Origin: an uncultured Bacillota bacterium
GTDB lineage: Bacteria; Bacillota; Clostridia; Christensenellales; QAND01
Length of the DNA: 64,000 nt
Assembly (NCBI GenBank): GCA_905188085.1
Contig: CAJJKN010000003.1
Location: 62,001 to 126,000 of the forward strand
Direction: 5' to 3'
Positions 8,140 through 16,498 of the stretch are shown one piece after another. Position numbers and translations under genes: made by a program. The number at the start of each line of letters is the position of its first letter. Within the stretch, counting starts at the first letter, position 1. The notes under the pieces are model-generated. The model was not told the DNA's origin. It saw nothing but the letters and a program-made list of their open reading frames with translations, and did not search any database.

Positions 8140-8720
8140 TTTTCCTCACCGGCTTTGGATTTTACCAGCAGCATCATCGCCTGAAATTCCGTAGACAACA
8201 TTTCTCCCAGCTTTTCTTCGGAAAAATGGCATACCCGCGTGGCGCACAAAGCGCCCACCCCAAAGGTGTAAATCCACACGTTTTCAAACAACCGCTTGGC
8301 GTCCGTTTCGCTCATCCCGTATTCATCCCGAATCAGCCCAATGCAGGTCTCTGCCGTGGGGCCCAACTCACCGAATACGTCATCAAAGCTAACGGCGTTT
8401 CGGTTTTCCTGCATAAACAACAGCTGATACAATTTCGGCTCTTTCGCGCCAAACAGAACCATCTGCATGCCCACCTGTTTAAACAACGGCATATCGGGCA
8501 ATTTTTTCTCTGCAAAATTTTCAAACCGGCACATCGCAGCGGCGCGCACCTCGTTTTGCACCTCTTTCATGCTGTTAAACACCGTGAAAATCGGGCGGGC
8601 GGAGCTGCCAAGCGCATCGCCCAGCTCTTTGGCCGTCAGCGCCTCCACGCCTTTTTTAGAGACAATTTCCAACGCCGTCTGCACAATTTTCTCTTTGGTA
8701 AATTTCGGTTTTGGCGGCAT
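8136..8720 (-). CDS. TetR/AcrR family regulator
   Basis: A 194-residue repressor-type protein. Residues 1-50 form the TetR helix-turn-helix (KEKIVQTALEIVSKKGVEALT then ELGDALGSS), and the rest is the ligand-binding bundle, with the WHG-type C-terminal pattern. The ATG at 8720 has AAAAGGGGAG upstream. The KTR gene overlaps its 3' end by four bases. TetR proteins usually repress a neighbouring transporter or enzyme, but no such gene is adjacent, so the target may be its own operon. The AT-rich upstream region holds a GTTTTAAAAC palindrome. Confidence 0.88.
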   Translation of the reverse strand: MPPKPKFTKEKIVQTALEIVSKKGVEALTAKELGDALGSSARPIFTVFNSMKEVQNEVRAAAMCRFENFAEKKLPDMPLFKQVGMQMVLFGAKEPKLYQLLFMQENRNAVSFDDVFGELGPTAETCIGLIRDEYGMSETDAKRLFENVWIYTFGVGALCATRVCHFSEEKLGEMLSTEFQAMMLLVKSKAGEEK

Positions 8721-9056
8721 AAAAACTCCCCTTTTTATATTAAAATAATCGTTTTAAAACATTCGTTTTGCATTAAGCATTTTAATTATAATTGCCGTGC
8801 AAATCCCTGTCAATAGCAGGCATACTTTCTTATTGTTTTGCGCTTTTTGCCCTTATCTGTCCTCTTTAACCCTGCCACAGCAAGCCGAAAAATAAATTTA
8901 CACGATGTCGATTAAGCCATAGCGGCAAAATTTCTAAAAACAAGCTTGACCCAGATACAAAAACGGCATGGCCGTCCCGATCATACCGTTTGTTCCGTCA
9001 TCGTAAATCATCCTATGCAAAAACTTGCGCCTGCCTCCGCGCTTTGATAGGCGGGC
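8721..9056. other. 336-base gap: TetR upstream region and terminator
   Basis: The first 80 bases are AT-rich and contain the perfect palindrome GTTTTAAAAC at 8750-8759, a candidate operator for the divergent-free TetR gene. Further on is a terminator hairpin (8957-8977) for the membrane/flavodoxin gene. No coding region is seen. Confidence 0.4.
8957..8977 (-). terminator. Terminator after the membrane/flavodoxin gene
   Basis: Read on the minus strand, ACGGC-CAT-GCCGT is followed by TTTTTG. It lies about 80 bases after the stop at 9057. Confidence 0.55.
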
Positions 9057-9968
9057 TTATCTGTCTTTAAACACGCCGGTTTTGCACTGTATACTGCGAA
9101 ATCCCGTATATGAAATGCCCAAAAGCCGATCCATCTCCCGGACCGCATTTTCATATCTGTCCTTTGTATGGTGCACCACCACATAATCCGCTTCACGAAT
9201 CTGCCCGGCCGCCTGCTCGCAAAAGCTGCGCACCGGCGCCGCCAGCGCAAACACCCAGATCGGCGTGCAGATCGTCACATGCTCATAGGCGGATAAATCC
9301 ACGCCGATCGGCTCTATCGGCATGCCCCACCTGTGCATACCAAACCGCCCGCACCACCAAAAGCCCAGCGTGCCGGCCACCCGTTCCGTCGATTTAATTT
9401 CATATACCGCTGCGCCCGTTTTATCCGCCAGATCATACGCCTGTTTTTTCACATACCCCATCCGGGAAAAATACACCACCAGCCGCTTTTTGTTTGTGCC
9501 GATGTTTGTATACGCCGCCGTGTTCACGGTAAACGCTTCCTGCTTGTAAAAAATCCAGGCCGCATAGCCCGTGGCCGCCTGGCAAAGGCCAAAGATAAAA
9601 TAGGCCGTGGACATAAAATTCAGCGGAAACATATAAAACTGAATGCAGATCCACAACATCAGCGTAATGCCGAAACTGCCGCCCAACACAATCCCGGCCT
9701 TCTTCTTTGCCAGCAAAAAGCCCGCCGCCGTTAAATTGCTCAGCCCGTTTACAATCAGCAGTGCAATCCCGGAAAACGTAAAATCCTGAAACACCACCTC
9801 TGCAAACGGAAGCACCTGAAAATACGGAAGCATGGCATCCATCCCCATGGCTTTCCCGCTCGGGTCTATCAGCATGCCCGCCGCGCCTGCCACGGCGCCC
9901 AGGCCGATAAACAGCGTCCAAAAAATCAAAAGGCGGCGCGCTGTGCGGTATCTAGATCTTGTTTCCAT
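9057..9968 (-). CDS. Membrane protein fused to a flavodoxin domain
   Basis: A 303-residue two-part protein. Residues 1-150 contain about four hydrophobic segments (around 12-35, 55-80, 90-110 and 120-145). From about residue 165, KRLVVYFSRMGYVKKQAY is a flavodoxin FMN loop, followed by TICTPIWVFALAAPVRSF and YVVVHHT, the remaining strands of a flavodoxin/WrbA-like fold. The ATG at 9968 follows AGGAAAGGA; a longer frame to 10115 has no ribosome site. The C-terminal domain should face the cytosol. A membrane-anchored flavodoxin suggests electron transfer to or from a membrane partner, which is inference. Confidence 0.75.
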   Translation of the reverse strand: METRSRYRTARRLLIFWTLFIGLGAVAGAAGMLIDPSGKAMGMDAMLPYFQVLPFAEVVFQDFTFSGIALLIVNGLSNLTAAGFLLAKKKAGIVLGGSFGITLMLWICIQFYMFPLNFMSTAYFIFGLCQAATGYAAWIFYKQEAFTVNTAAYTNIGTNKKRLVVYFSRMGYVKKQAYDLADKTGAAVYEIKSTERVAGTLGFWWCGRFGMHRWGMPIEPIGVDLSAYEHVTICTPIWVFALAAPVRSFCEQAAGQIREADYVVVHHTKDRYENAVREMDRLLGISYTGFRSIQCKTGVFKDR

Positions 9969-10285
9969 TTTCGTTTCCTTTCCTGCCCTGTTTTTTTGCA
10001 AAACACAGCCCGGCCATACGTTGCCCGGCGCACCCCTGCCCGCTTTCCATTGGCCGGCTGCTTTCGTCGTATTGCCGGATTGTTTATAAAATAACGCCAA
10101 ATATATAACATGCACTATCTAACACCATTCTGGCCGGAAAGTCCATACCTATCAACAAAAAATAGCGGTTTATGGCAGTTTTTGTTGCGTCAGGTTTTCT
10201 TTCTCTGTGTGCCCGTACCGGTTTTTTCTGTCTTTCATCCTGTTATATTGTTTCATTGTCCGCCTTGTTTCAGTATTTTCGGCCA
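9969..10285. other. 317-base gap between membrane/flavodoxin gene and lipoprotein terminator
   Basis: It must hold the promoter of the membrane/flavodoxin gene on the minus strand. AT-rich sequence at about 10080-10120 (reading TTATATATTT on the minus strand) is a possible location. No gene or repeat is evident. Confidence 0.3.
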
Positions 10286-10317
10286 ACAAAAAAGGAGCCT
10301 TTCGGCTCCTCTTTTTC
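10286..10317 (-). terminator. Terminator of the glnS-gltX operon
   Basis: On the minus strand AGGAGCC-GAAA-GGCTCCT is followed by a T-run. It lies directly after the lipoprotein stop, marking the 3' end of the four-gene operon. Confidence 0.85.
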
Positions 10318-10920
10318 TTACTTAAAGCGGATAGACTGGAAAAAGTCTTCCATCGTATGTTCGTTGTAGCCGTCTTCCTCCGCCACATATACCAACACAT
10401 ACGCCGCGCTTTCGTTTACAAACACCACATACTGCCCGCGGCGCGTTTTGCTGGGCAGCGGGTCTTCCTCGTCTTCATCCGGCGGCAGCGTAAACGAGTA
10501 GCGCACACACGCACGGTCCTGAATGGTATCGTTCACGCCGGGATCGTAAATGGCGCCCGCCAAAAGCGTGCTCATCATATCCTTTAACAGCGCGCTGAAC
10601 AGCTTATCCTGGTCATAGGTATGCCCGGCGTTTTCCCAGCACGTTTTATAATCCTGCACCAGTTGCCCCCAGTCCGCCTCCACGGCCGTGTAGGTTGCGC
10701 CGGCGGAATAGTCCACCGTTTCCGTCGTGGTCAGCGTCATGCTGGAGGACAGGCCGATTTCCGAAATCTCAATCGGAATGCTTTGCGATTCTTTTGCCAC
10801 ATCGCCCGGCATCTCCACCACATAGTTTCCGGCGTCCACCTGCTCTACGGTTTTGCCGCCGCAGCCGGCCGTTAACAGCAAAGCCAAACACAGCGCCAAC
10901 GCGCTTTTCATTTTCTTCAT
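10318..10920 (-). CDS. Putative lipoprotein, last gene of the glnS operon
   Basis: A 200-residue exported protein with a signal ending LLLTAGC (lipobox, Cys20), so predicted to be lipid-anchored outside the cell. The mature part is acidic, with no motif I recognise; it ends YNEHTMEDFFQSIRFK, the style of clostridial lipoproteins of unknown role that report a small stress-type domain. Its ATG overlaps the gltX stop by four bases and is preceded by AAAAGGAG, so it is translated with the tRNA synthetases. Why an extracellular lipoprotein is coupled to them is unclear. Confidence 0.75.
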   Translation of the reverse strand: MKKMKSALALCLALLLTAGCGGKTVEQVDAGNYVVEMPGDVAKESQSIPIEISEIGLSSSMTLTTTETVDYSAGATYTAVEADWGQLVQDYKTCWENAGHTYDQDKLFSALLKDMMSTLLAGAIYDPGVNDTIQDRACVRYSFTLPPDEDEEDPLPSKTRRGQYVVFVNESAAYVLVYVAEEDGYNEHTMEDFFQSIRFK

Positions 10921-12377
10921 GCCTGCTCCTTTTGGATTTTCTCCATCCCGATCTTCATACGCCGCAGCGTTTCCTGCTTGCCTAAAAGCACAGCCGCTTC
11001 CACAGCGCCGCCCGGCGTCACCTGCGTGCCCGTCACCGCCACGCGCACCGGCCAGAGCATCTGTCCGTTTTTCAGGCCCTGCTCTTTGGCCGTTTGCAGC
11101 AGCGCATCATGAATCTTTTCCTGTTCCCAATCCGCCAGATTTTCCAATACACCATACGCCTTTTCCAAAGCGCCCAGCGACATCGGCAAATCCGTTTTCA
11201 TTTTCTTATGGCAATACATCGCCAAATCATAGTCCGGCAAGGCCTGCAAAAACGCAATCTTTTCCGGAATCTCCGCAAAGGCTTCCAGCCGCTGCTGCAA
11301 AATCTGGCACAGCACCTGCTTTTGCGTTTCATTCGTCGGCAGCACCTTTTCATAATACGGGACCGCATGGGCGGTAAAGGTCTCGTAATCCATCTTGCGG
11401 ATGTATTCGGCGTTCATCCAGCGCAGCTTGGCCTCATCGAAAATCGCGGGCGATTTGGAAATGCCCTTCACATCAAACGCCTGAATCAATTCCTCCAGCG
11501 TAAACAATTCCTGGTTTGTGCCGGGGTTCCAGCCCAACAGCGCAATGTAATTCAAAATCGCTTCTTTCAAAAAGCCGCGGTTGATAAAATCTTCATACGA
11601 GGCATCGCCATAGCGCTTGGAAAGCTTTCTGTGCGCATCTTTCATCACCGGCGGCAAATGCAGATACTGTGGAATTTTCCAGCCGAACGCCTCGTAGATC
11701 AAATTGTATTTCGGCGTGCTGGAAAGATACTCCGTTCCGCGGATGATATGGGTAATATGCATCAAGCTGTCGTCCACAACGTTTGCAAAATTGTATGTCG
11801 GCAGCCCGTCTGTTTTCAGCAAAACGCCGTCTTCCAATTCGTGCACATCCACTTCGATATGCCCGTAAACAAGGTCGTCAAACCCTGCAACGCCGCTTTC
11901 CGGAATGCGCTGGCGCACCACATACGGCTCGCCGTTGGCAATCCGCCGCCGCGCCTCTTCCACCGGAATATCGGCACATTTTTTATCGTATTTATAAGCG
12001 CCTTCCTCCTGGCCGGCCGCTTTTCGGCGCTGTTCAATCTCCTCTTTGGTGCAAAAGCAATAATATGCGCCGCCTTTGTCCACCAGTTCGTCGGCATATT
12101 TTTTATAAATCTCACGCCGTTCGCTTTGGATATACGGGCCGTACGGGCCGCCCACATCCGGGCCTTCATCATAGGAAAGTCCCGTTTGCTTCATCGTGCG
12201 ATAGATCAAATCCGTGGCGCCTTCCACATAGCGCTGCTGGTCCGTATCCTCCACGCGCAGCACAAATTTCCCCTCATATTTTCTGGCAAACAGCCAGCCG
12301 TATAGCGCGGTGCGCAGCCCGCCGATGTGCAAATACCCCGTAGGGCTCGGCGCAAATCGGGTTCGTACCTCCGTCAT
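10917..12377 (-). CDS. gltX: Glutamate--tRNA ligase
   Basis: A 486-residue class I synthetase that charges tRNA-Glu. The HIGH signature is FAPSPTGYLHIGG at residues 8-20, and the KMSKS motif appears as KLSKRYG near residue 250; length fits bacterial GluRS. The start is taken at ATG 12377, seven bases after AGGGG, rather than the in-frame TTG two codons upstream. It lies between the Nudix gene (21-base gap) and a lipoprotein (4-base overlap). Because glnS is in the same operon, this enzyme need only charge tRNA-Glu, although discrimination cannot be proven by eye. Confidence 0.96.
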   Translation of the reverse strand: MTEVRTRFAPSPTGYLHIGGLRTALYGWLFARKYEGKFVLRVEDTDQQRYVEGATDLIYRTMKQTGLSYDEGPDVGGPYGPYIQSERREIYKKYADELVDKGGAYYCFCTKEEIEQRRKAAGQEEGAYKYDKKCADIPVEEARRRIANGEPYVVRQRIPESGVAGFDDLVYGHIEVDVHELEDGVLLKTDGLPTYNFANVVDDSLMHITHIIRGTEYLSSTPKYNLIYEAFGWKIPQYLHLPPVMKDAHRKLSKRYGDASYEDFINRGFLKEAILNYIALLGWNPGTNQELFTLEELIQAFDVKGISKSPAIFDEAKLRWMNAEYIRKMDYETFTAHAVPYYEKVLPTNETQKQVLCQILQQRLEAFAEIPEKIAFLQALPDYDLAMYCHKKMKTDLPMSLGALEKAYGVLENLADWEQEKIHDALLQTAKEQGLKNGQMLWPVRVAVTGTQVTPGGAVEAAVLLGKQETLRRMKIGMEKIQKEQA

Positions 12378-12398
12378 TTTCAATCCCCTTTTCTTTTT

Positions 12399-12950
12399 TT
12401 ATTTGCCGTTGTTTCTTTTCGCCATGGCCATTGCCAGGCCCGCCACGGTTTTTCCGTCCGGAAATTCGCCGCGCATTGCTTTTTCATAGGCCTGTTCAAA
12501 CGGCATGGTAAATACCTCTACAAATTCATCTTCGTCTTTTTCGTCCGCTTCCCGCGTAAGCCCCGTTGCCAGATACAAATGCAAAATTTCATCGGAAAAT
12601 CCCGGTGTTGTAACGATCTCTCCCAGCTTTTCCCAATGCCGGGCCACCAGCCCCGTTTCCTCTTTCAATTCTCTTCTGGCCGTCAATTCCGGCGCTTCCC
12701 CCGGCTCGCGTTTGCCGGCCGGCAGCTCCACGATCACTGTATCCAGCGGCGTGCGGTACTGGTGTTCCAAATACACCTCGTCCTCTTCGCCGATCGCCAC
12801 GATCACCACCCCGCCCGGATGGCGCACCATATCCCGTCCGGAGGTATGCCCGTTCGGCAAGCTCACCTCGGCATGGGTCACCTTCAAAAATTTGCCTTGA
12901 TATACCGTTTCTTCATTTAAGATGGTTTCGCTCAGCTGATCGTTTTTCAT
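12399..12950 (-). CDS. NUDIX hydrolase, ADP-ribose pyrophosphatase type
   Basis: A 183-residue cytosolic hydrolase. The Nudix box is complete: G-x5-E-x7-REL-x-EE-x-GL, seen as GKREPGEAPELT then ARRELKEETGL, about residues 76-98, with metal-binding glutamates present. Upstream, VEL-PAGK and downstream TPGFSDE are typical of ADP-ribose diphosphatases of the NudF type. The ATG overlaps the glnS stop by four bases (ATGA). Its position between two tRNA synthetases is unusual; it may simply share expression, or act on a nucleotide by-product. Confidence 0.9.
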   Translation of the reverse strand: MKNDQLSETILNEETVYQGKFLKVTHAEVSLPNGHTSGRDMVRHPGGVVIVAIGEEDEVYLEHQYRTPLDTVIVELPAGKREPGEAPELTARRELKEETGLVARHWEKLGEIVTTPGFSDEILHLYLATGLTREADEKDEDEFVEVFTMPFEQAYEKAMRGEFPDGKTVAGLAMAMAKRNNGK

Positions 12951-14596
12951 TTTTTCACCTGCTTTGCCCAGCTGTCTTTCAAGCCTACGCTGCGGTTGAA
13001 TACCGGCGCGCCCGGTTTTCCGTCCGGGTCTGCGCAGAAATAGCCGATCCGGATAAACTGAAACGAATCCTGCACCGCCGCATCAGAAAGGCTGGCTTCC
13101 ACCTTGGCATGGCGGACAGACAGCGAATTGGGGTTAATGCGCTGGGTAAAGTCTCCCTCGCCTTCCAGCACCAGGTTTTCATACAGGCGCACTTCCGCAT
13201 CCACCGCGGTGTTTTTGTCCACCCAGTGCAACACGCCTTTTACCTTGCGCCCGCCCGTACCGGAGGCGGAGTCTTCATCATAGGTACACAATACACGGGT
13301 CACATTGCCTTCTTCGTCCGTTTCATAGCCGGTACATTTAACAATATAAGCCCCCATCAGCCGCACCTCTTTTTCCGGTGACAGCCGCTTATACTTCGGC
13401 GGCGGCACAATGGCAAAGTCATCCCGTTCGATGTATACATGTTTGGAAAAGGTAATTTCCCTTGTGCCCAACGCTTCGTTTTCCGCGTTGTTGGCAATGG
13501 TCAGCGTTTCGCTCTTCCCTTCGGGATAGTTTTCAATCACAAGCTCGATCGGATCCAACACCGCCATGCGCCGCGGCGCCGTCGGTTTCAAATCGTCTCT
13601 TAAGCAATGTTCCAATACGCCGGGCTCCACCGTGCTGTTGCTTTTGGCCACGCCCACCGTAGCGCAAAACTGGCGAATGGAGCCTTTGGTATAGCCCTTG
13701 CGGCGCAGGCCGCAGATCGTGGGCATACGCGGATCATCCCATCCGCTGACAAATCCTTCCTCCACCATGCGCCGTAAATACCGCTTGCTCATGATGGTTC
13801 CTTCGATATTCAGCCGCGCAAATTCATACTGGTGCGGCGGATTTTCAAAGCCGATAGCCTGCAAGAACCAATCGTACAGCGGGCGGTGGTCTTCAAATTC
13901 CAGCGTGCAAATGCTGTGTGTAACCCCTTCAATGGCGTCAGACACGGGGTGTGCAAAATCATACATCGGATAGATACACCATTTTGTGCCCGTCCGGTGG
14001 TGCGGGGTATACATAATCCGATACATGGCAGGGTCGCGCATGTTCATATTGGGCGAGGCCATATCAATCTTGGCCCGCAGGCAGCATTCGCCTTCTTTGT
14101 ATTCTCCCGCTTTCATTTTGCGAAACAACGCCAGCGTTTCTTCCGGCGTGGCATCGCGATAAGGGCTGTTCTGGCCGGGCTCCGTCAGCGTGCCGCGCGT
14201 GGCGCGCATCTGTTCCGCCGTCTGAAAATCCACATACGCCAGGCCCTTTTCAATGATCTGTTCGGCATAGGCATACAGCTGATCAAAATAATCGGATGCA
14301 TAATGCAGGCCGTCTCCCCAGTCACACCCTAAAAAGCGGATGTCCTGCATAATGTTTTCCACATATTCCGTATCTTCTTTAACAGGGTTGGTATCGTCGA
14401 ACCGGAGGTTACATTGGCCCTGGTATTTCTCCGCAATGCCAAAATCCAGCAAAAACGCTTTGGAATGCCCAATATGCAAATATCCGTTTGGCTCCGGCGG
14501 AAAGCGGGTCACAATTTTCTCGTATTTCCCGCTCTTTAGATCCTGCACCACAATCTCTTCAATAAAGTTGCTGGCAGCTTCAGGTTCAAAATTCAT
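12947..14596 (-). CDS. glnS: Glutamine--tRNA ligase
   Basis: A 549-residue class I synthetase that attaches glutamine to tRNA-Gln. Key motifs are FPPEPNGYLHIGHSKA near residue 32 (HIGH) and IMSKRYL near residue 268 (KMSKS), with the C-terminal beta-barrel anticodon-binding region (GYFCADPDGKPGAPVFNR). GlnRS entered bacteria by transfer and is patchy in Firmicutes, most of which make Gln-tRNA by GatCAB. The ATG at 14596 has GGAGGG seven bases upstream, favouring it over the ATG eight codons earlier. It heads a four-gene overlapping operon. Confidence 0.96.
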   Translation of the reverse strand: MNFEPEAASNFIEEIVVQDLKSGKYEKIVTRFPPEPNGYLHIGHSKAFLLDFGIAEKYQGQCNLRFDDTNPVKEDTEYVENIMQDIRFLGCDWGDGLHYASDYFDQLYAYAEQIIEKGLAYVDFQTAEQMRATRGTLTEPGQNSPYRDATPEETLALFRKMKAGEYKEGECCLRAKIDMASPNMNMRDPAMYRIMYTPHHRTGTKWCIYPMYDFAHPVSDAIEGVTHSICTLEFEDHRPLYDWFLQAIGFENPPHQYEFARLNIEGTIMSKRYLRRMVEEGFVSGWDDPRMPTICGLRRKGYTKGSIRQFCATVGVAKSNSTVEPGVLEHCLRDDLKPTAPRRMAVLDPIELVIENYPEGKSETLTIANNAENEALGTREITFSKHVYIERDDFAIVPPPKYKRLSPEKEVRLMGAYIVKCTGYETDEEGNVTRVLCTYDEDSASGTGGRKVKGVLHWVDKNTAVDAEVRLYENLVLEGEGDFTQRINPNSLSVRHAKVEASLSDAAVQDSFQFIRIGYFCADPDGKPGAPVFNRSVGLKDSWAKQVKK

Positions 14597-14716
14597 GTGA
14601 AATCCCTCCAGGCAGTTCAATGATTCTTATTATTTTACATGATAACTTTTCTTCTCACAAGGGCCGTCCGCCATTTGTGCGCGGTTTTCCATCCCTATTG
14701 TCTGCATTTCTCCTTC

Positions 14717-14725
14717 ATTTTAGCA
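14717..14725 (-). promoter_or_regulatory. Possible extended -10 of the glnS operon promoter
   Basis: The minus strand reads TGCTAAAAT, an extended -10 element, about 120 bases before glnS. No good -35 is seen. No T-box motif is present in the leader. Confidence 0.3.
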
Positions 14726-14802
14726 CAAAAGCGGCAAAAAGGCTGTTCTCTGCCCGGTTTCCCGTTGTTCTTGTTTTGCTTTTTCGCCTTATCCTACATA
14801 AA

Positions 14803-14832
14803 CAAAAAACGACCCCTGCGGATCGCTTTTTG
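14803..14832 (-). terminator. Terminator after the M1 metallopeptidase
   Basis: On the minus strand AGCGATCC-GCAG-GGGTCGTT forms an eight-pair stem with two wobble pairs followed by TTTTTTG. It lies 20-50 bases after the stop at 14850. Confidence 0.6.
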
Positions 14833-14849
14833 TCCCGTTTGCCCTTTGG

Positions 14850-16355
14850 CTAATTTAAAAATTCTTCTGCCATCATGCGCACGTTTTGCCCCGTCTTTTC
14901 CTCCATGGTCTGCCAAAAGTTTTCGGCATCGGCCCGCAGGCCCGCATAGGCTTGATAATACGCGGCAAGCGCCTGTATCATCTTTTCCCGGCTCACAGCC
15001 TGTTCTATTTTGCGCAGCATCATCGTGCCCTCCGTATACACCACCAGGCTATACAGTCCGTTGTTTCGAAACGCCGTGGCCGGCGCGTTTACCTTTGCCT
15101 TGCATTGGTCTCTGGCATACAGCGGGTTCATAATTTCACTGAGCAGCACCACATAGGTTTGATAAAATGCCTGTTCCTCCTCTTGTCCTTTTGTCTGCCC
15201 CATAAACAACAGCGTGGAATAATCCGTCAGCGCCTCATCCAGCCAGGGCTGCAAAACCTGGTCGTTGCCCACCACGCCGTACCACCATTGGTGCGCCGTT
15301 TCATGCACGCTTACCCGCTCCAAATCCGCCAGCCCCTGCCCGGTATAGAGCGATTGATCCAGCAGCACCAGCCCGGGATATTCCATGCCGCCGATAAAAA
15401 AGTCCGTCTGCACCACGCAAAAATTTTCATACGGATACATGCCATACATCTTCCCAAAGGTTTCCATCGCCTTTTTGGCCGCCTGCCCGGCCAGTTTACC
15501 GCCCTGTTTGCATTCTTTCTCATAATACGAGCGTACCGTCACCCTGCGCCCGCCGCTTTTCACATGATAGGTATCCACGGCAAAGCTGCGGCTCAATACG
15601 GCTGCAAAATCCCGCACATGCCCAGCCTGTATGGTCAGTTGCTTTCGTCCGTTTTCCGTCTTTATCTCTTTTCTTTCGCCGGTATGCGCCGTTTCCATGG
15701 CTTCCGGCACATTCAACACCACCGTATAGTCGCTGCAATCGCTGACAAACGGATCGCCCACTGCGCCGTATGGGTGGTGTAAAAACGCGCCGTCTTCCCA
15801 TGCGCAGGCAATCGGCAGAAAATTGCACAGGTTTACCGTCTTTTCCCCATAGCCAAACCTTCCCAAACAATGGGGCAGCTGCACGGTAAACGCAAAGAAA
15901 ACCTCCGTCGTTTCCCCGGGGGCCAGCGGCCTTGGCAGAGATATTTCCAAAAGCGTTTCATCCGGGTTGCCGAGTTTTGTTTTTGCCTCTTGCCCGTTTA
16001 CCTTCGTTTGGTTTATTTCAATGCCGCCCGGGCTAAAACCTTTGGGATAAGCCTGCCCCATCTCCTCATTGATAAACGGCGCCGTTTCCACTTTCCTAAA
16101 CGCGTTGGGATACAGCATAAACGGTATGCTTTCCAATGTTTTTCCGGCAGGATTTGTATACTTTACCTGCAATGTGCCCGCCACCGTTTTTTTCTCGTCG
16201 TCATACACCGCGTCCACATGATATTCGTGCAGCGACGGCTGCTGCCAAAATCCCGCATCTGCCGGTGCAGCCTTGCCGCAGCCCGCCGCCAGCATACATA
16301 CAGCCAGCAGCACCGCTGCCAGTTTTTTCCCTTTTTTCAGGGGATAATCCCACAT
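14850..16355 (-). CDS. M1 family metallopeptidase, lipoprotein
   Basis: A 501-residue exported zinc aminopeptidase. The N-terminus is a lipoprotein signal ending MLAAGC (Cys26). The zinc site is HETAH then, after exactly 18 residues, the Glu of WLDEAL: the gluzincin pattern HExxH-x18-E. GGMEYPGLVLLD corresponds to the GAMEN exopeptidase motif. It should cleave N-terminal residues of peptides outside the cell. The ATG at 16355 has AGAGGGAG upstream. It is a single-gene unit, divergent from the dnaD-type gene across a short gap. Confidence 0.92.
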   Translation of the reverse strand: MWDYPLKKGKKLAAVLLAVCMLAAGCGKAAPADAGFWQQPSLHEYHVDAVYDDEKKTVAGTLQVKYTNPAGKTLESIPFMLYPNAFRKVETAPFINEEMGQAYPKGFSPGGIEINQTKVNGQEAKTKLGNPDETLLEISLPRPLAPGETTEVFFAFTVQLPHCLGRFGYGEKTVNLCNFLPIACAWEDGAFLHHPYGAVGDPFVSDCSDYTVVLNVPEAMETAHTGERKEIKTENGRKQLTIQAGHVRDFAAVLSRSFAVDTYHVKSGGRRVTVRSYYEKECKQGGKLAGQAAKKAMETFGKMYGMYPYENFCVVQTDFFIGGMEYPGLVLLDQSLYTGQGLADLERVSVHETAHQWWYGVVGNDQVLQPWLDEALTDYSTLLFMGQTKGQEEEQAFYQTYVVLLSEIMNPLYARDQCKAKVNAPATAFRNNGLYSLVVYTEGTMMLRKIEQAVSREKMIQALAAYYQAYAGLRADAENFWQTMEEKTGQNVRMMAEEFLN

Positions 16356-16382
16356 GGTTGCTCCCTCTTTTCCTTTTTCCTC

Positions 16383-16396
16383 TTGCTTAAAAGCAA
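16383..16396. repeat. Short inverted repeat in a divergent intergenic region
   Basis: TTGCTT-AA-AAGCAA lies between the divergent M1 peptidase and DnaD-domain genes. It could be an operator or chance. Confidence 0.3.
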
Positions 16397-16498
16397 AGGG
16401 CTTTCACGATAGCTTATACAAAAAACAAAGGATGTATGATAAGATGAAAGTTACCAACCGCGCCTTTGGGCGCTTTTCAAGGAAAGCGAGGCTGTTTG

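Noticed and set aside
11094..12305. A 403-codon open frame on the plus strand opposite gltX
   Set aside because: It is the antisense of a clear gltX, has no ribosome site and its protein has arginine/histidine-rich composition typical of antisense frames.
14597..14802. Possible T-box leader before glnS
   Set aside because: No AGGGTGG-type T-box sequence or specifier-stem is found; only a weak -10 is seen.
14886..15782. A 298-codon plus-strand frame
   Set aside because: It lies opposite the M1 peptidase, whose zinc motif and signal peptide leave no doubt which strand codes.
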